In this document: piece by piece, positions 1 to 8,428 of the stretch
Layout of the letters: every line of letters starts with the position of its first letter
How positions within the stretch are numbered: the first letter of the stretch is position 1
Source of the DNA: Streptomyces sp. L2
GTDB taxonomy: Bacteria > Actinomycetota > Actinomycetes > Streptomycetales > Streptomycetaceae
Assembly: GCF_004124325.1 (NCBI RefSeq)
Contig: NZ_QBDT01000001.1
Span: 2,170,001-2,234,000 of the forward strand
DNA: 64,000 nucleotides
Reading direction: 5' to 3'
Made by a program: the position numbers and the translations under genes
The notes under the pieces: model-generated
What the model was told of the DNA's origin: nothing
The model's database searches: none
The model's input: only the letters and a program-made list of their open reading frames with translations

Positions 1-1
1 G

Positions 2-973
2 GTGGTGCTGCCGGAGGGCTCCGAGGAGCGGGTGCTGCACGCGGCCGAGGTGCTACTGCGCCGGGGGGTGTGCGACCTGACGCTGCTCGGGCCGGTGGAC
101 ACCATCCGCAAGAAGGCCGCCGACCTGGGCATCGACCTCGGCGACACGCAGCTGATCGACCCGGCCACCTCCGAACTGCGGGACTCCTTCGCCGAGAAGT
201 ACGCCCAACTGCGCGCCCACAAGGGCGTCACGGTCGAGCTGGCCTACGACGTCGTCTCCGACGTGAACTACTTCGGCACCCTGATGGTCGAGGAGGGCCT
301 GGCCGACGGCATGGTCTCCGGCTCGGTGCACTCCACGGCGGCGACCATCCGGCCGGCCTTCGAGATCATCAAGACAAAACCCGAGTCGTCGATCGTGTCG
401 TCCGTGTTCTTCATGTGCCTGGCCGACAAGGTGCTGGTCTACGGCGACTGCGCGGTCAACCCCGACCCGGACGCCCGGGCGCTCGCGGACATCGCCGTCC
501 AGGCGGCGGGCACCGCCGCGCAGTTCGGGGTGGAGCCGCGGATCGCGATGCTGTCGTACTCCACCGGTACGTCCGGCACCGGCGCGGACGTCGACAAGGT
601 GCGCGAGGCGACCGAGCTGGCGCGCTCGCGCCGGCCCGACCTGAAGATCGAGGGACCGATCCAGTACGACGCGGCCGTGGAGCCGTCGGTCGCCGCGACC
701 AAGCTGCCCGGCTCCGAGGTCGCCGGACAGGCCAGCGTGCTGATCTTCCCCGACCTCAACACCGGCAACAACACGTACAAGGCCGTGCAGCGCTCGGCCG
801 GCGCGATCGCCGTCGGCCCGGTGCTGCAGGGCCTGCGCAAGCCGGTCAACGACCTGTCCCGGGGCGCGCTCGTCCAGGACATCGTGAACACCGTCGCCAT
901 CACGGCGATCCAGGCCCAGAGCACCTCTTCGCACACCTCCCCGACCCCGGACCAGAAGGCAACCGAGCAGTGA
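2..973 (+). CDS. pta: Phosphate acetyltransferase, C-terminal part (5' end outside window)
   Basis: Transfers acetyl between CoA and phosphate (acetyl-CoA + Pi to acetyl phosphate + CoA) in the cytoplasm, the first step of the Pta-AckA route. The visible 323 residues are a PTA/PTB-type catalytic domain: LPEGSEERVL near the left edge, VEEGLADGMVSGSVHST, the SYSTGTSG segment, and KLPGSEVAGQASVLIFPDLN followed by NTGNNTYKAVQRS near the C-terminus. Streptomyces Pta is usually about 700 aa with an N-terminal BioD-like half, so roughly the first half lies to the left of the window. The TGA stop overlaps the GTG start of ackA, so the two are translationally coupled. The assignment is firm; only the true start is unknown. 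Confidence 0.95.
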   Translation: MVLPEGSEERVLHAAEVLLRRGVCDLTLLGPVDTIRKKAADLGIDLGDTQLIDPATSELRDSFAEKYAQLRAHKGVTVELAYDVVSDVNYFGTLMVEEGLADGMVSGSVHSTAATIRPAFEIIKTKPESSIVSSVFFMCLADKVLVYGDCAVNPDPDARALADIAVQAAGTAAQFGVEPRIAMLSYSTGTSGTGADVDKVREATELARSRRPDLKIEGPIQYDAAVEPSVAATKLPGSEVAGQASVLIFPDLNTGNNTYKAVQRSAGAIAVGPVLQGLRKPVNDLSRGALVQDIVNTVAITAIQAQSTSSHTSPTPDQKATEQ

Positions 974-2181
974 CCTCCGCGACCCGTGTCCTCGTCCTCA
1001 ACTCCGGCTCCTCGTCGGTGAAGTACCAGCTGCTGGACATGCGCGACGCGAGCCGGCTCGCGGTCGGTCTGGTGGAGCGCATCGGCGAGCAGACCTCGCG
1101 GCTGAAGCACACGTGCCTGGGCACCGGTGAGAGCCGCGAGCAGAGCGGGCCGATCGCCGACCACGACGCCGCGCTGAAGGCCGTCGCCGGGGAACTGGCC
1201 CGGGACGGGCTGGGCCTGGACTCGCCGGAACTGGCCGCGATCGGCCACCGGGTGGTGCACGGCGGCATGTTCTTCACCGAGCCCACCGTCATCGACCAGG
1301 CCGTGCTCACCGAGATCGAGCGGCTGATCCCCGTCGCCCCGCTGCACAACCCGGCCAACCTCACCGGCATCCGCACGGCCATGGCGCTGCGCCCCGACCT
1401 GCCGCAGGTCGCGGTGTTCGACACCGCGTTCCACACGACGATGCCGGAGTCGGCGGCGCGCTACGCGATCGACCCGAGGATCGCCGACCGGTACCGGATC
1501 CGCCGCTACGGCTTCCACGGCACCTCGCACGCGTACGTGGCCCGGGAGACCGCGCGGCTGCTGGGCAAGGACCCCGCGGACACGAACGTCATCGTGCTGC
1601 ACCTGGGCAACGGCGCCTCGGCGTCGGCCGTGCGGGGCGGCCGGTGCGTGGAGACCTCCATGGGGATGACGCCTTTGGAGGGGCTGGTGATGGGTACGCG
1701 TTCCGGGGATCTCGACCCGGCCGTCATCTTCCATTTGGCCCGTGTCGGGGATATGTCCATGGACGAGATCGACACTCTTCTCAACAAGAGGAGCGGGCTG
1801 TTCGGTCTGTGCGGGGACAATGACATGCGGGAGATCCGGCGCCGGATCGACGAGGGCGACGAAGAAGCCGCGCTGGCCTTCGACATTTACATTCACCGGT
1901 TGAAAAAGTACATCGGCGCCTATTACGCGGTGCTCGGCCGGGTGGACGCGGTGGCGTTCACGGCCGGGGTCGGGGAGAACGCGGCGCCGGTGCGCCAGGC
2001 GGCGGTCGCGGGCCTGGACGGGCTGGGCCTGGCGGTCGACGGCGGGCTGAACGCCGTGCGCGGCGGGGAGGCGCGGCTGATCTCGCCGGCGTCCGCGCGG
2101 GTGGCGGTCGCCGTGGTGCCGACCGACGAGGAACTGGAGATCGCCACGCAGACGTACGAGCTGGTCGGAAACAGGAGTTGA
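970..2181 (+). CDS. ackA: Acetate kinase
   Basis: Converts acetyl phosphate + ADP to acetate + ATP; cytoplasmic partner of Pta. The start is the GTG that overlaps the pta stop (GTGA), giving 403 aa, the normal family length; the open frame runs much further upstream but only as a shadow of pta. Family signatures are clear: N-terminal LVLNSGSSSVKYQL (phosphate and nucleotide loop), GHRVVHGG, FHGTSHAY, the HLGNGASAS loop, MGTRSGDLDP, and C-terminal FTAGVGENA. The enzyme belongs to the ASKHA fold. No terminator is obvious before pyk; the 111-bp gap to pyk holds the pyk promoter. Confidence 0.97.
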   Translation: MTSATRVLVLNSGSSSVKYQLLDMRDASRLAVGLVERIGEQTSRLKHTCLGTGESREQSGPIADHDAALKAVAGELARDGLGLDSPELAAIGHRVVHGGMFFTEPTVIDQAVLTEIERLIPVAPLHNPANLTGIRTAMALRPDLPQVAVFDTAFHTTMPESAARYAIDPRIADRYRIRRYGFHGTSHAYVARETARLLGKDPADTNVIVLHLGNGASASAVRGGRCVETSMGMTPLEGLVMGTRSGDLDPAVIFHLARVGDMSMDEIDTLLNKRSGLFGLCGDNDMREIRRRIDEGDEEAALAFDIYIHRLKKYIGAYYAVLGRVDAVAFTAGVGENAAPVRQAAVAGLDGLGLAVDGGLNAVRGGEARLISPASARVAVAVVPTDEELEIATQTYELVGNRS

Positions 2182-2252
2182 GCAACGAGTCGAGCAATAC
2201 ACCGGAGTAACACGCCTGAGCGCGGGTCCGCCCATTTGTATCTTCCGCCAGA

Positions 2253-2292
2253 CGGAATATTCCGCAGCGAAACAAACCGATAGGATCGCCCC
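2253..2292 (+). promoter_or_regulatory. pyk promoter: perfect palindrome and leaderless -10 box
   Basis: A perfect 12-bp palindrome CGGAATATTCCG occupies 2253-2264. A TAGGAT -10 element (TANNNT type) lies at 2281-2286, exactly 6 nt before the pyk ATG at 2293, and there is no Shine-Dalgarno sequence. This is the spacing expected when transcription starts at the A of the ATG. The palindrome would sit between about -40 and -29, suitable for an operator. The binding protein is not identifiable from sequence. Confidence 0.6.
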
Positions 2293-3723
2293 ATGCGCCG
2301 TTCGAAAATCGTCTGTACTCTCGGCCCCGCGGTCGACTCCCACGAGATGCTCGTCGCCATGATCGAGGCGGGCATGAATGTGGCCCGGTTCAACTTCAGC
2401 CATGGCACGCACGCCGAACACCAGGCGCGGTACGACCGCGTCCGGGCGGCGGCCAAGGAGACCGGCCGGGCCATCGGTGTCCTCGCCGACCTGCAGGGCC
2501 CGAAGATCCGTCTGGAGACCTTCGCCGAGGGTCCGGTCGAGCTGGAGCGCGGTGACGAGTTCGTCATCACGACCGAGGACGTACCGGGTGACAAGCAGAT
2601 CTGCGGGACGACGTACAAGGGGCTGCCGGGCGACGTCACGCGCGGTGACCAGGTCCTGATCAACGACGGCAACGTCGAGCTGAAGGTCGTGGACGTCGAG
2701 GGCCCGCGGGTGCGGACCATCGTCATCGAGGGCGGTGTCGTCTCCGACCACAAGGGCATCAACCTGCCCGGCGCCGCTGTGAACGTGCCGGCGCTGTCCG
2801 AGAAGGACGTGGAGGACCTGCGCTTCGCCCTCCGCATGGGCTGCGACCTGGTCGCGCTGTCCTTCGTGCGGGACGCCAAGGACGTGGCCGACGTGCACAA
2901 GGTGATGGACGAGGAGGGCCGCCGGGTCCCCGTCATCGCCAAGGTGGAGAAGCCGCAGGCGGTCGACAACATGGCGGACGTCGTCATGGCGTTCGACGGC
3001 GTCATGGTCGCCCGCGGTGACCTCGCCGTCGAGTACCCGCTCGAAAAGGTGCCGATGGTCCAGAAGCGCCTGATCGAGCTGTGCCGGCGCAACGCCAAGC
3101 CGGTGATCGTGGCGACCCAGATGATGGAGTCGATGATCACCAACTCCCGGCCGACCCGCGCCGAGGCCTCCGACGTGGCCAACGCGATCCTGGACGGCGC
3201 CGACGCGGTCATGCTGTCCGCCGAGTCCAGCGTGGGCGCCTACCCGGTCGAGACCGTGAAGACCATGTCGAAGATCGTCAGCGCGGCCGAGCAGGAGCTG
3301 CTCTCCAAGGGCCTGCAGCCGCTGGTGCCGGGCAAGAAGCCCCGCACGCAGGGCGGTTCGGTGGCCCGAGCGGCCGCCGAGATCGCCGACTTCCTCGGCG
3401 GCAAGGGCCTGATCGCGTTCACCAAGTCCGGTGACACCGCGCGCCGGCTGAGCCGCTACCGCGCCGCCCAGCCGATCCTCGCGTTCACCACCGACGAGGG
3501 CACCCGCAACCAGCTCACCCTGAGCTGGGGCGTGGAGTCGCACGTCGTGCCGTTCGTGAACAGCACCGACGAGATGGTCGACCTGGTGGACCAGGAGGTC
3601 GTCAAGCTGGGCCGGTTCGACGCGGGCGACATCGTCATCATCACGGCCGGCTCCCCGCCCGGCGTCCCCGGCACCACCAACATGGTCCGCGTCCACCACC
3701 TGGGCGGCGCGGAGACCGACTGA
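2293..3723 (+). CDS. pyk: Pyruvate kinase
   Basis: Phosphoenolpyruvate + ADP to pyruvate + ATP, last step of glycolysis, cytoplasmic, normally a tetramer. 476 aa, the standard bacterial length. Visible motifs: N-terminal RRSKIVCTLGPA, RFNFSHG, the active-site lysine region VIAKVEKPQA, MVARGDLAVE, and the cation/ADP loop TQMMESMI followed by NSRPTRAEASDVANAI. The C-terminal regulatory domain (residues about 340-476) ends in a GSPPGVPGTTNMVRV loop. It follows ackA on the same strand but has its own leaderless-type promoter (TAGGAT, 6 nt, ATG). The next gene is convergent, with two strong hairpins between. Confidence 0.97.
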   Translation: MRRSKIVCTLGPAVDSHEMLVAMIEAGMNVARFNFSHGTHAEHQARYDRVRAAAKETGRAIGVLADLQGPKIRLETFAEGPVELERGDEFVITTEDVPGDKQICGTTYKGLPGDVTRGDQVLINDGNVELKVVDVEGPRVRTIVIEGGVVSDHKGINLPGAAVNVPALSEKDVEDLRFALRMGCDLVALSFVRDAKDVADVHKVMDEEGRRVPVIAKVEKPQAVDNMADVVMAFDGVMVARGDLAVEYPLEKVPMVQKRLIELCRRNAKPVIVATQMMESMITNSRPTRAEASDVANAILDGADAVMLSAESSVGAYPVETVKTMSKIVSAAEQELLSKGLQPLVPGKKPRTQGGSVARAAAEIADFLGGKGLIAFTKSGDTARRLSRYRAAQPILAFTTDEGTRNQLTLSWGVESHVVPFVNSTDEMVDLVDQEVVKLGRFDAGDIVIITAGSPPGVPGTTNMVRVHHLGGAETD

Positions 3724-3741
3724 CGGCCCCGATGGTCCGGC

Positions 3742-3763
3742 ACGGGCCCCTTCGGGGGCCTGT
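3742..3763. terminator. Hairpin after pyk
   Basis: Arms 3742-3750 and 3755-3763 pair (ACGGGCCCC with GGGGCCTGT, one G-T pair) around a TTCG tetraloop, 20 nt after the pyk stop. There is no U tract, as is usual in Streptomyces. Confidence 0.6.
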
Positions 3764-3801
3764 ACGGCCCCTGGGGGCACGCGTGGCACCTGTACGGCGC
3801 G

Positions 3802-3834
3802 GAGGGCGCCCCCTGGCTTCCAGGGGGCGCCCTC
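3802..3834. terminator. Bidirectional terminator between pyk and the exported Ser/Thr-rich protein gene
   Basis: Perfect 15-bp stem (3802-3816 with 3820-3834) closed by a 3-nt CTT loop. It lies between two convergent genes (pyk ends at 3723, the reverse gene ends at 3871), so it can stop transcription from both sides. Confidence 0.75.
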
Positions 3835-3870
3835 GGGCGTGAGCGGCCCTGAACGGGCTTGCGCGGCCGT

Positions 3871-5319
3871 TCAGTCGGTGACGTAGACGTGCATGCCGGG
3901 CACGTGCAGGTTGCCGCCGAACTGGCCGGCCTGGACGACCTTCACGTTGGTGAAGTAGATCAGCGGGATGTTCAGCGGCGGCGGGCTGTCCGGGCTGAAC
4001 GTGACCGGGATCAGACCGAACAGGTTGCCCGAGATGGACTCCGTGTACATCACGGTGTCGCCGTCCCTGATGGTGGACGTCGAGCCCTTGGCCGCCTGCA
4101 CGTGGTAGGTCTTGCCGGCCTGCTTGTCCTGCACCGTCTGGTGCAGGTCGCCGATGTCGGTGCCGCCGGATATGACGTACTTCAGCACCTTCTTCTTGGT
4201 GCCGTTGGCCGTCTTCACCTCGACGATGCCCTGGTAGTCGGCGCCCTTGAGCAGCAGGGAGCTGGCGTTCAGGTACCAGGGGTCGTCCGCCACCGCCACG
4301 CTGTTGTCGACGCCGCTGACGTCCTCGGTGGCCGCCGGGCAGTCCGCCGCCGACGTGCCCGAACCGGCCGAGGGGCTGGGGTCCGCCGACTTGGCCGTGT
4401 CCGTCACCGTCTTGGTGGCGTCCCCGGCGGTCTTCGTCACCGTGCCGGTGGTGTCCTTCACGGTGTCCTTCACCGCGTCCGTGACCGTCTTCGTCGCCTT
4501 CGAGGCGGTGTCCCCGACGGTGCCGGTGACGGAGTCCTTGCCCGCCGTGGACGTCTTGTCGGACGACGTGGACGTCTTGTCGGACGAGGAGGACGCGGAG
4601 GACGAGGACGAGGTGTCCGACGCGGACTGGGACGCGCTCGGGCTGGGGCTCGCGGTCGTACCCGAGTCGCTCTTGCCGCCCGTGAGGATGCCGCCCAGCG
4701 TCGTGCCGATGTCGTCGATCGTGCCGAGGAGCCCGCCGCTCTTCTGCGTGGTGGTCTGCGTCGGCGTGGTGGTGCCGCCGGTGCCCGAGCCGGAGGACTT
4801 CGAGGTGTCCGCGGAACCGGAGCCGGTGTCCGTGGACTTGGTGTCCGTGGTCGGCTTGGGCGTGGACTTCGCGTCGGAACCTGAATCCGACGAGGAGCCC
4901 GTGTCCGCCTTCCCGGTGTCCTTGGCGGTCCCGGTGTCCTTGGTGTCCTCCGTGCCCGAGGTCGCGGAGGGGGACGGCGTCGCCTTGTCCGCCGAGGCGC
5001 TCGGGGACGCGGACGGCGACGGCGAGTCCGCGGCGTTCTGGTCCTTGTCCAGGGCCTTGACGCAGTCCTTGTACTCGTCGGCCGTCAGGCTCTTGGCCGT
5101 CGTCGACGGGGACGGGCTGCCACCGGCGGCGAGCGCGAGCGAGGACGTGAAGCCCAGGCCCACGAGAACCGCCGTGGGCATCGCCACGGTGGCTATCGCC
5201 TTGCCCGCCGGCATGTGGAACCTGGTGAACAGCGGCCTCCTGGGTGCCGCGTGGCGGGGCCCGGTTCTCGCACGGGACTCCTCCACATCAGCCCCGTGGG
5301 TCACCTCGTCAGCCGGCAC
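3871..5319 (-). CDS. Exported or membrane-anchored Ser/Thr/Asp-rich protein, function unknown
   Basis: 482 aa from the GTG at 5319, chosen because a GGGAGG ribosome site precedes it and it overlaps the DUF6114 gene by 11 nt (coupling). The open frame continues upstream only as a shadow. Residues 1-30 are charged; about 30-60 form one hydrophobic segment (VAMPTAVLVGLGFTSSLALA) that could be a signal peptide or anchor. About 75-330 is low-complexity sequence rich in Ser, Thr, Asp, Lys and Gly (repeats such as KTSTSSD and TDTKSTD), typical of a cell-wall-spanning stalk. The last 150 residues (from AADCPAATEDVSG) look folded and beta-rich and end in GMHVYVTD. I do not recognise a catalytic motif. 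The genes upstream encode DUF6114 and DUF6230 proteins, so all three probably act together at the cell surface. Confidence 0.75.
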   Translation of the reverse strand: MPADEVTHGADVEESRARTGPRHAAPRRPLFTRFHMPAGKAIATVAMPTAVLVGLGFTSSLALAAGGSPSPSTTAKSLTADEYKDCVKALDKDQNAADSPSPSASPSASADKATPSPSATSGTEDTKDTGTAKDTGKADTGSSSDSGSDAKSTPKPTTDTKSTDTGSGSADTSKSSGSGTGGTTTPTQTTTQKSGGLLGTIDDIGTTLGGILTGGKSDSGTTASPSPSASQSASDTSSSSSASSSSDKTSTSSDKTSTAGKDSVTGTVGDTASKATKTVTDAVKDTVKDTTGTVTKTAGDATKTVTDTAKSADPSPSAGSGTSAADCPAATEDVSGVDNSVAVADDPWYLNASSLLLKGADYQGIVEVKTANGTKKKVLKYVISGGTDIGDLHQTVQDKQAGKTYHVQAAKGSTSTIRDGDTVMYTESISGNLFGLIPVTFSPDSPPPLNIPLIYFTNVKVVQAGQFGGNLHVPGMHVYVTD

Positions 5320-5932
5320 TGTGCCTCCCGTTCGCCCCGTTGGCCGGGCTCGTTCCTGACAGGTCGTGCTCCGCCGGCCCGCCATGAGCCTGGGAGCCAC
5401 CGCCACCGATCGCCCCGTCCACGCCGTGGTCGTAAGGCGCCTCGAAGGCCGCCCCGTCCACGCCCTGGCCGTACGGCGCCGCCTCCGGAGCCGTGCCCTC
5501 CGCCGGGGCCTCTCCGCCCGGCTGCGCCTGCGGGGGCTCGCCGGGCGCCCACGCCACGGCCATGCCGCCGCCGATGAGCGCCAGCAGGAAGCCGAAGATG
5601 AAGCCGCCGAAGTTGGACACCGGCAGGGACACCAGCGCCAGGAGGATCGCGGCGACACCCGCGAAGGTGCGCACGTGCTTCTGGACCCAGAGGGTGACGC
5701 CCAGCACGATCAGCAGCACGCCGATGATCAGGGATCCCGCACCCGCCGTGGTCGACATCGCCAGCGTCAGGTGGCCGAACTTCAGGTGGTAGTACGGGAA
5801 GTAGATGATCGGCAGACCGCTGAGCAGGACGAACAGGCCAGCCCAGAACGGACGGGTGCCCCGCCAGGCGCGGAACTGCAGCCTCCGGGCGGTGAACTGG
5901 CCGGACTCGGCGGCAGGGGTCTCTGCGCTCAT
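5309..5932 (-). CDS. DUF6114 family integral membrane protein
   Basis: 207 aa. Residues 1-25 are cytoplasmic-type; four hydrophobic segments follow (FWAGLFVLLSGLPIIYF, a glycine-rich AGAGSLIIGVLLIVLGVTLW, VAAILLALVSLPV, and FIFGFLLALIGGGMAVAWA). The C-terminal 60 residues are hydrophilic and rich in Gly, Ala, Pro and Glu. Start ATG at 5932 has a GGGAG site about 10 nt upstream. The stop overlaps the start of the exported protein gene, so the two are translated together. A 12-bp hairpin separates it from the DUF6230 gene upstream. Family assignment is from recall of the Streptomyces DUF6230/DUF6114 gene pair; molecular function is unknown. Confidence 0.8.
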   Translation of the reverse strand: MSAETPAAESGQFTARRLQFRAWRGTRPFWAGLFVLLSGLPIIYFPYYHLKFGHLTLAMSTTAGAGSLIIGVLLIVLGVTLWVQKHVRTFAGVAAILLALVSLPVSNFGGFIFGFLLALIGGGMAVAWAPGEPPQAQPGGEAPAEGTAPEAAPYGQGVDGAAFEAPYDHGVDGAIGGGGSQAHGGPAEHDLSGTSPANGANGRHSAG

Positions 5933-6005
5933 GGAAAACAGCTCCCTGGTGCGGCGTTGCTGTGGTGGTGATGTGTGCCGCGCGTGAAGACGCGGCGGGA
6001 TGGGG

Positions 6006-6040
6006 GACGGGCGGGGGCGCCATCGGCTCCCCCGCCCGTC
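6006..6040 (-). terminator. Hairpin between the DUF6230 and DUF6114 genes
   Basis: Perfect 12-bp stem (6006-6017 with 6029-6040) and an 11-nt loop, just after the DUF6230 stop at 6050. It could end the DUF6230 transcript or reduce read-through into the DUF6114 gene, giving more of the first protein. Confidence 0.6.
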
Positions 6041-6049
6041 AGCGAATGC

Positions 6050-6682
6050 CTAGTAGCACTCGTGCGTTCCGGTCGACACGGACATGTGCAGACCGCTCAG
6101 CTTGAAGGTTCCGGCGGTGGTCGCCCACGCCGTCTGCTTCACGTTCTTCAGCGTGGCGGAGTCGGCCTCCTGCGCGAACCCGAACGGGTTGGCCTGCTCG
6201 CCACCGCCCTTCATGCCCGGACCCTTGGTGGAGTCCTTGGCGGCAACACCGATGTTGATGTTGTTGAAGGTCGCGTCGGCGTCGAGGTCGGCAACGTCGA
6301 TGTAGAGGTTGGACGCCTCGACAGGGGACTTGCTGCCGGCCGTCAGCTTGAGGCTGACCGAACCGAAGATCGGCACGTCCGGGGTGACCACGGACTGGCA
6401 CATGTTGGTGATCTCGGCGGACTTGAAGCCCGAGACGGCGACGGGGTGAGCCGCCTTCTTGCCGTCCAGGGAGTAGCCCGAGTCGATCGCTCCGTACTGG
6501 ACGAAGCCCTTGCCGTCGAGCTGGTCGGCCGTCACCTTGAACGACTGACCGGAAACGCTGAACGACGCCGCGAGAGCGCCCTGCGCGAGGGCGACACCTA
6601 TGCACGCCGTGGCGGCGACGCTGGGCACCATGACCACAGCGAACCGCTTCCATCTGGTCCCGCCACGCACCTGGGACTCCAT
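6050..6682 (-). CDS. DUF6230 family exported protein
   Basis: 210 aa from the ATG at 6682, which has a strong GGAGGAAAT ribosome site directly upstream; a longer frame with an earlier start is possible but lacks this. Residues about 12-38 form a hydrophobic segment (FAVVMVPSVAATACIGVALA) preceded by basic residues, so it is a signal peptide or membrane anchor. The rest looks like a secreted beta-rich domain with two cysteines, one in ITNMCQSVV and one in the C-terminal THECY. The end (LSGLHMSVSTGTHECY) faintly resembles the end of the exported protein two genes downstream (VPGMHVYVTD). No enzymatic motif is visible. Homologues are widespread in Streptomyces, generally next to DUF6114, with no established role that I know. 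Confidence 0.8.
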   Translation of the reverse strand: MESQVRGGTRWKRFAVVMVPSVAATACIGVALAQGALAASFSVSGQSFKVTADQLDGKGFVQYGAIDSGYSLDGKKAAHPVAVSGFKSAEITNMCQSVVTPDVPIFGSVSLKLTAGSKSPVEASNLYIDVADLDADATFNNINIGVAAKDSTKGPGMKGGGEQANPFGFAQEADSATLKNVKQTAWATTAGTFKLSGLHMSVSTGTHECY

Positions 6683-7059
6683 ATTTCCTCCTTCTCGGAC
6701 GTACATCTCCTGGCCCGGCCGGCCGCCGTCGGCGGTTCGAGCGGGCAGGGATGGGAGAAGTGCTACGTCCTCGGGAAGGAGAGCGCCTGCGGTCGGCGGC
6801 GCTGAACCGCGCCCGTATCACCGGCGATCACCCCCGAGCGACAACCACTGGTCGCGCCTGACACGCATCACGCACAACCTTGCCGGACAGGCTTCGCCGT
6901 GGTGGCGAAGACCCCCCTGTCCAAGAGCCGGCGCCACTGCCGCCGGCTCTGCCCGGTGGGGACCCTGAGTCTCCCGTGACCCGACCGGCTGCCGGGGTGT
7001 GGGATAGGACCGAGCGTCGCCGATCGTGGTGCATTCTCGCCGCCCGCACAAGGGGGTTC

Positions 7060-7075
7060 GTTACTCGCTAGTAAC
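7060..7075. promoter_or_regulatory. Palindromic operator candidate 1 (TTACTCGC type)
   Basis: Perfect 6-bp arms GTTACT and AGTAAC around CGCT. The core TTACTCGCTAGTAA recurs, one base shorter, at 7191-7203. The size and symmetry suit a TetR-family dimer. It is about 380 bp upstream of the DUF6230 start, so the 5' leader would be long or an additional promoter exists. Confidence 0.5.
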
Positions 7076-7190
7076 GGCCGGATAACCGAGCGGCGGCCCG
7101 CCGGCCTCGGAGGGGCACGCAGGGTGGCAACAAAGGGCAGTGCAAATCCGTTGATCTTTGGACGAAACCAGACAGATCAACGGCCCTGAT

Positions 7191-7203
7191 TTACTGCGAG
7201 TAA
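7191..7203. promoter_or_regulatory. Palindromic operator candidate 2 (TTACTCGC type)
   Basis: TTACT-GCG-AGTAA, arms of 5 bp; read on the reverse strand it is TTACTCGCAGTAA, the same half-site as the palindrome at 7060-7075 with one central base missing. The two sites are about 129 bp apart centre to centre. Confidence 0.45.
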
Positions 7204-7305
7204 CAGCGGCCGCGATTACCAAGATTTGGCAAAGCGCGACCGCCGTGACGCCGTGTCGGCGAATCTTTCACTCGGGCATCACAACCCGTAGCGTTTAGCG
7301 ACTGG

Positions 7306-8280
7306 TCAGAACAGCGCCCGCGCGAGGGCCCTGCGGGCCCCGATCACCCGTGGATCCTCGGCTCCGACGACCTCGAACAGCTCCAGCAGCCGACGCCGTA
7401 CCGCGTCCCGGTCGTCACCCTGCGTACGCTGCACGGTCTCGATCAGCCGTCCGAAGGCGTCCTCGACATGACCGCCCACCAGGTCCAGGTCGGCCGCCGC
7501 GATCTGGGCCTCGGCGTCGCCCGGCCGGCCGGCGGCCGCCGTGCGCACCGCCTGCGGGTCCATGCCCTGCACCCGCTGCAGCAACTCCGCCTGGGCCAGG
7601 CCCAGTTTAGCCTCCGGGTTGCCCGGGTCGTCGCTCAGCACGTTCTTGTACGCCTGGACCGCCCCGCCCAGGTCGCCCGCGTCCAGCGCCTGTACGGCGG
7701 CCTCCAGCAGCGCGTCATACGGCCCCGCCGGCGCCTCGGACACCGGGGCGTCGCCCGGCTGCGCGTCCGGGTCGACCGTCAGGCCGGTCAGCCCGAACCG
7801 CTGCTCGGCGACCTGCACCAGCTGGTCCAGGGTCTCCCTGATCTGCTGCTCGCCGGCCGCGCCCTGGAAGAGCGGCAGGGCCTGCCCCGCGACGACCGCG
7901 AAGACGGCCGGGATGCCCTGCACGCCGAACTGCTGCATCAGCATCTGGTTGGCGTCGACGTCGATCTTGGCGAGCAGGAAGCGGCCGTCGTACTCGACGG
8001 CCAGCCGCTCCAGGACCGGGCTCAGCTGCTTGCAGGGCTGACACCACTCGGCCCAGAAGTCGATGACGACGGGTACCTCGGCGGACCGCTGGAGGACGTC
8101 CCGCTCGAACCCGGCCTCGTCGACGTCGATGACGAGATCGGCCGGCGAGACCGCGCCGGGGCCGCCGCCCTGCCGCGCGGCTTCGGCGCGCGCCTGCTCG
8201 GCCTTGGCCTTGGCCTCCTGGGCCGACTTCACCGCGGCGAGGTCGACGACTCCGCTCATGGACATGTTCCGTGGCTGCAT
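7306..8280 (-). CDS. Thioredoxin-fold co-chaperone-like protein with C-terminal TPR region (YbbN/CnoX type)
   Basis: 324 aa from the ATG at 8280, which follows a GGGGAGG ribosome site; in-frame sequence further upstream lacks one. Order of parts: N-terminal Ala/Gln/Lys-rich helix (about 10-45), thioredoxin domain (about 55-165) with the redox motif WCQPC, the cis-proline loop GIPAVFAVVAG, then about 150 residues of helical TPR-like repeats (ALDAGDLGGAVQAYKNVL, NPEAKLGLAQAELL). This is the architecture of E. coli YbbN/CnoX, which guards substrates during oxidative stress and works with chaperonins. Because the CxxC is intact, oxidoreductase activity is possible here. It is divergent from a TetR gene, with a palindrome between them that may control both. 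Confidence 0.88.
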   Translation of the reverse strand: MQPRNMSMSGVVDLAAVKSAQEAKAKAEQARAEAARQGGGPGAVSPADLVIDVDEAGFERDVLQRSAEVPVVIDFWAEWCQPCKQLSPVLERLAVEYDGRFLLAKIDVDANQMLMQQFGVQGIPAVFAVVAGQALPLFQGAAGEQQIRETLDQLVQVAEQRFGLTGLTVDPDAQPGDAPVSEAPAGPYDALLEAAVQALDAGDLGGAVQAYKNVLSDDPGNPEAKLGLAQAELLQRVQGMDPQAVRTAAAGRPGDAEAQIAAADLDLVGGHVEDAFGRLIETVQRTQGDDRDAVRRRLLELFEVVGAEDPRVIGARRALARALF

Positions 8281-8428
8281 GCGTCTATCCTCCCCCGATC
8301 CCGCGCCTGAAGAAAAAACGGTGTGAGTGCTGCGAGCGATGTGCGGTGCGGTGGCCGGCGCCGGGGTCCCCACCCCGCGCCGGTGGTCGTCGCCCGCGCA
8401 CGTCCAGCACGGGCGTCCACCACGCTTT

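Larger units (their letters stand above)
6683..7305. other. Gene-free 623-bp region upstream of the DUF6230 gene
   Basis: No convincing gene on either strand. It holds a hairpin with an 8-bp stem at 6926-6948 and, from 7050, a less GC-rich stretch with two related palindromes (listed separately). The thioredoxin-TPR gene ends at 7306, so this is its 3' region and the long upstream region of the DUF6230 locus. Confidence 0.6.

Noticed and set aside
439..3789. Very long reverse-strand open frame opposite pta, ackA and pyk
   Set aside because: It is a high-GC shadow frame; the + strand carries three well-recognised enzymes and this frame has Arg/Gly/His-rich composition without domains.
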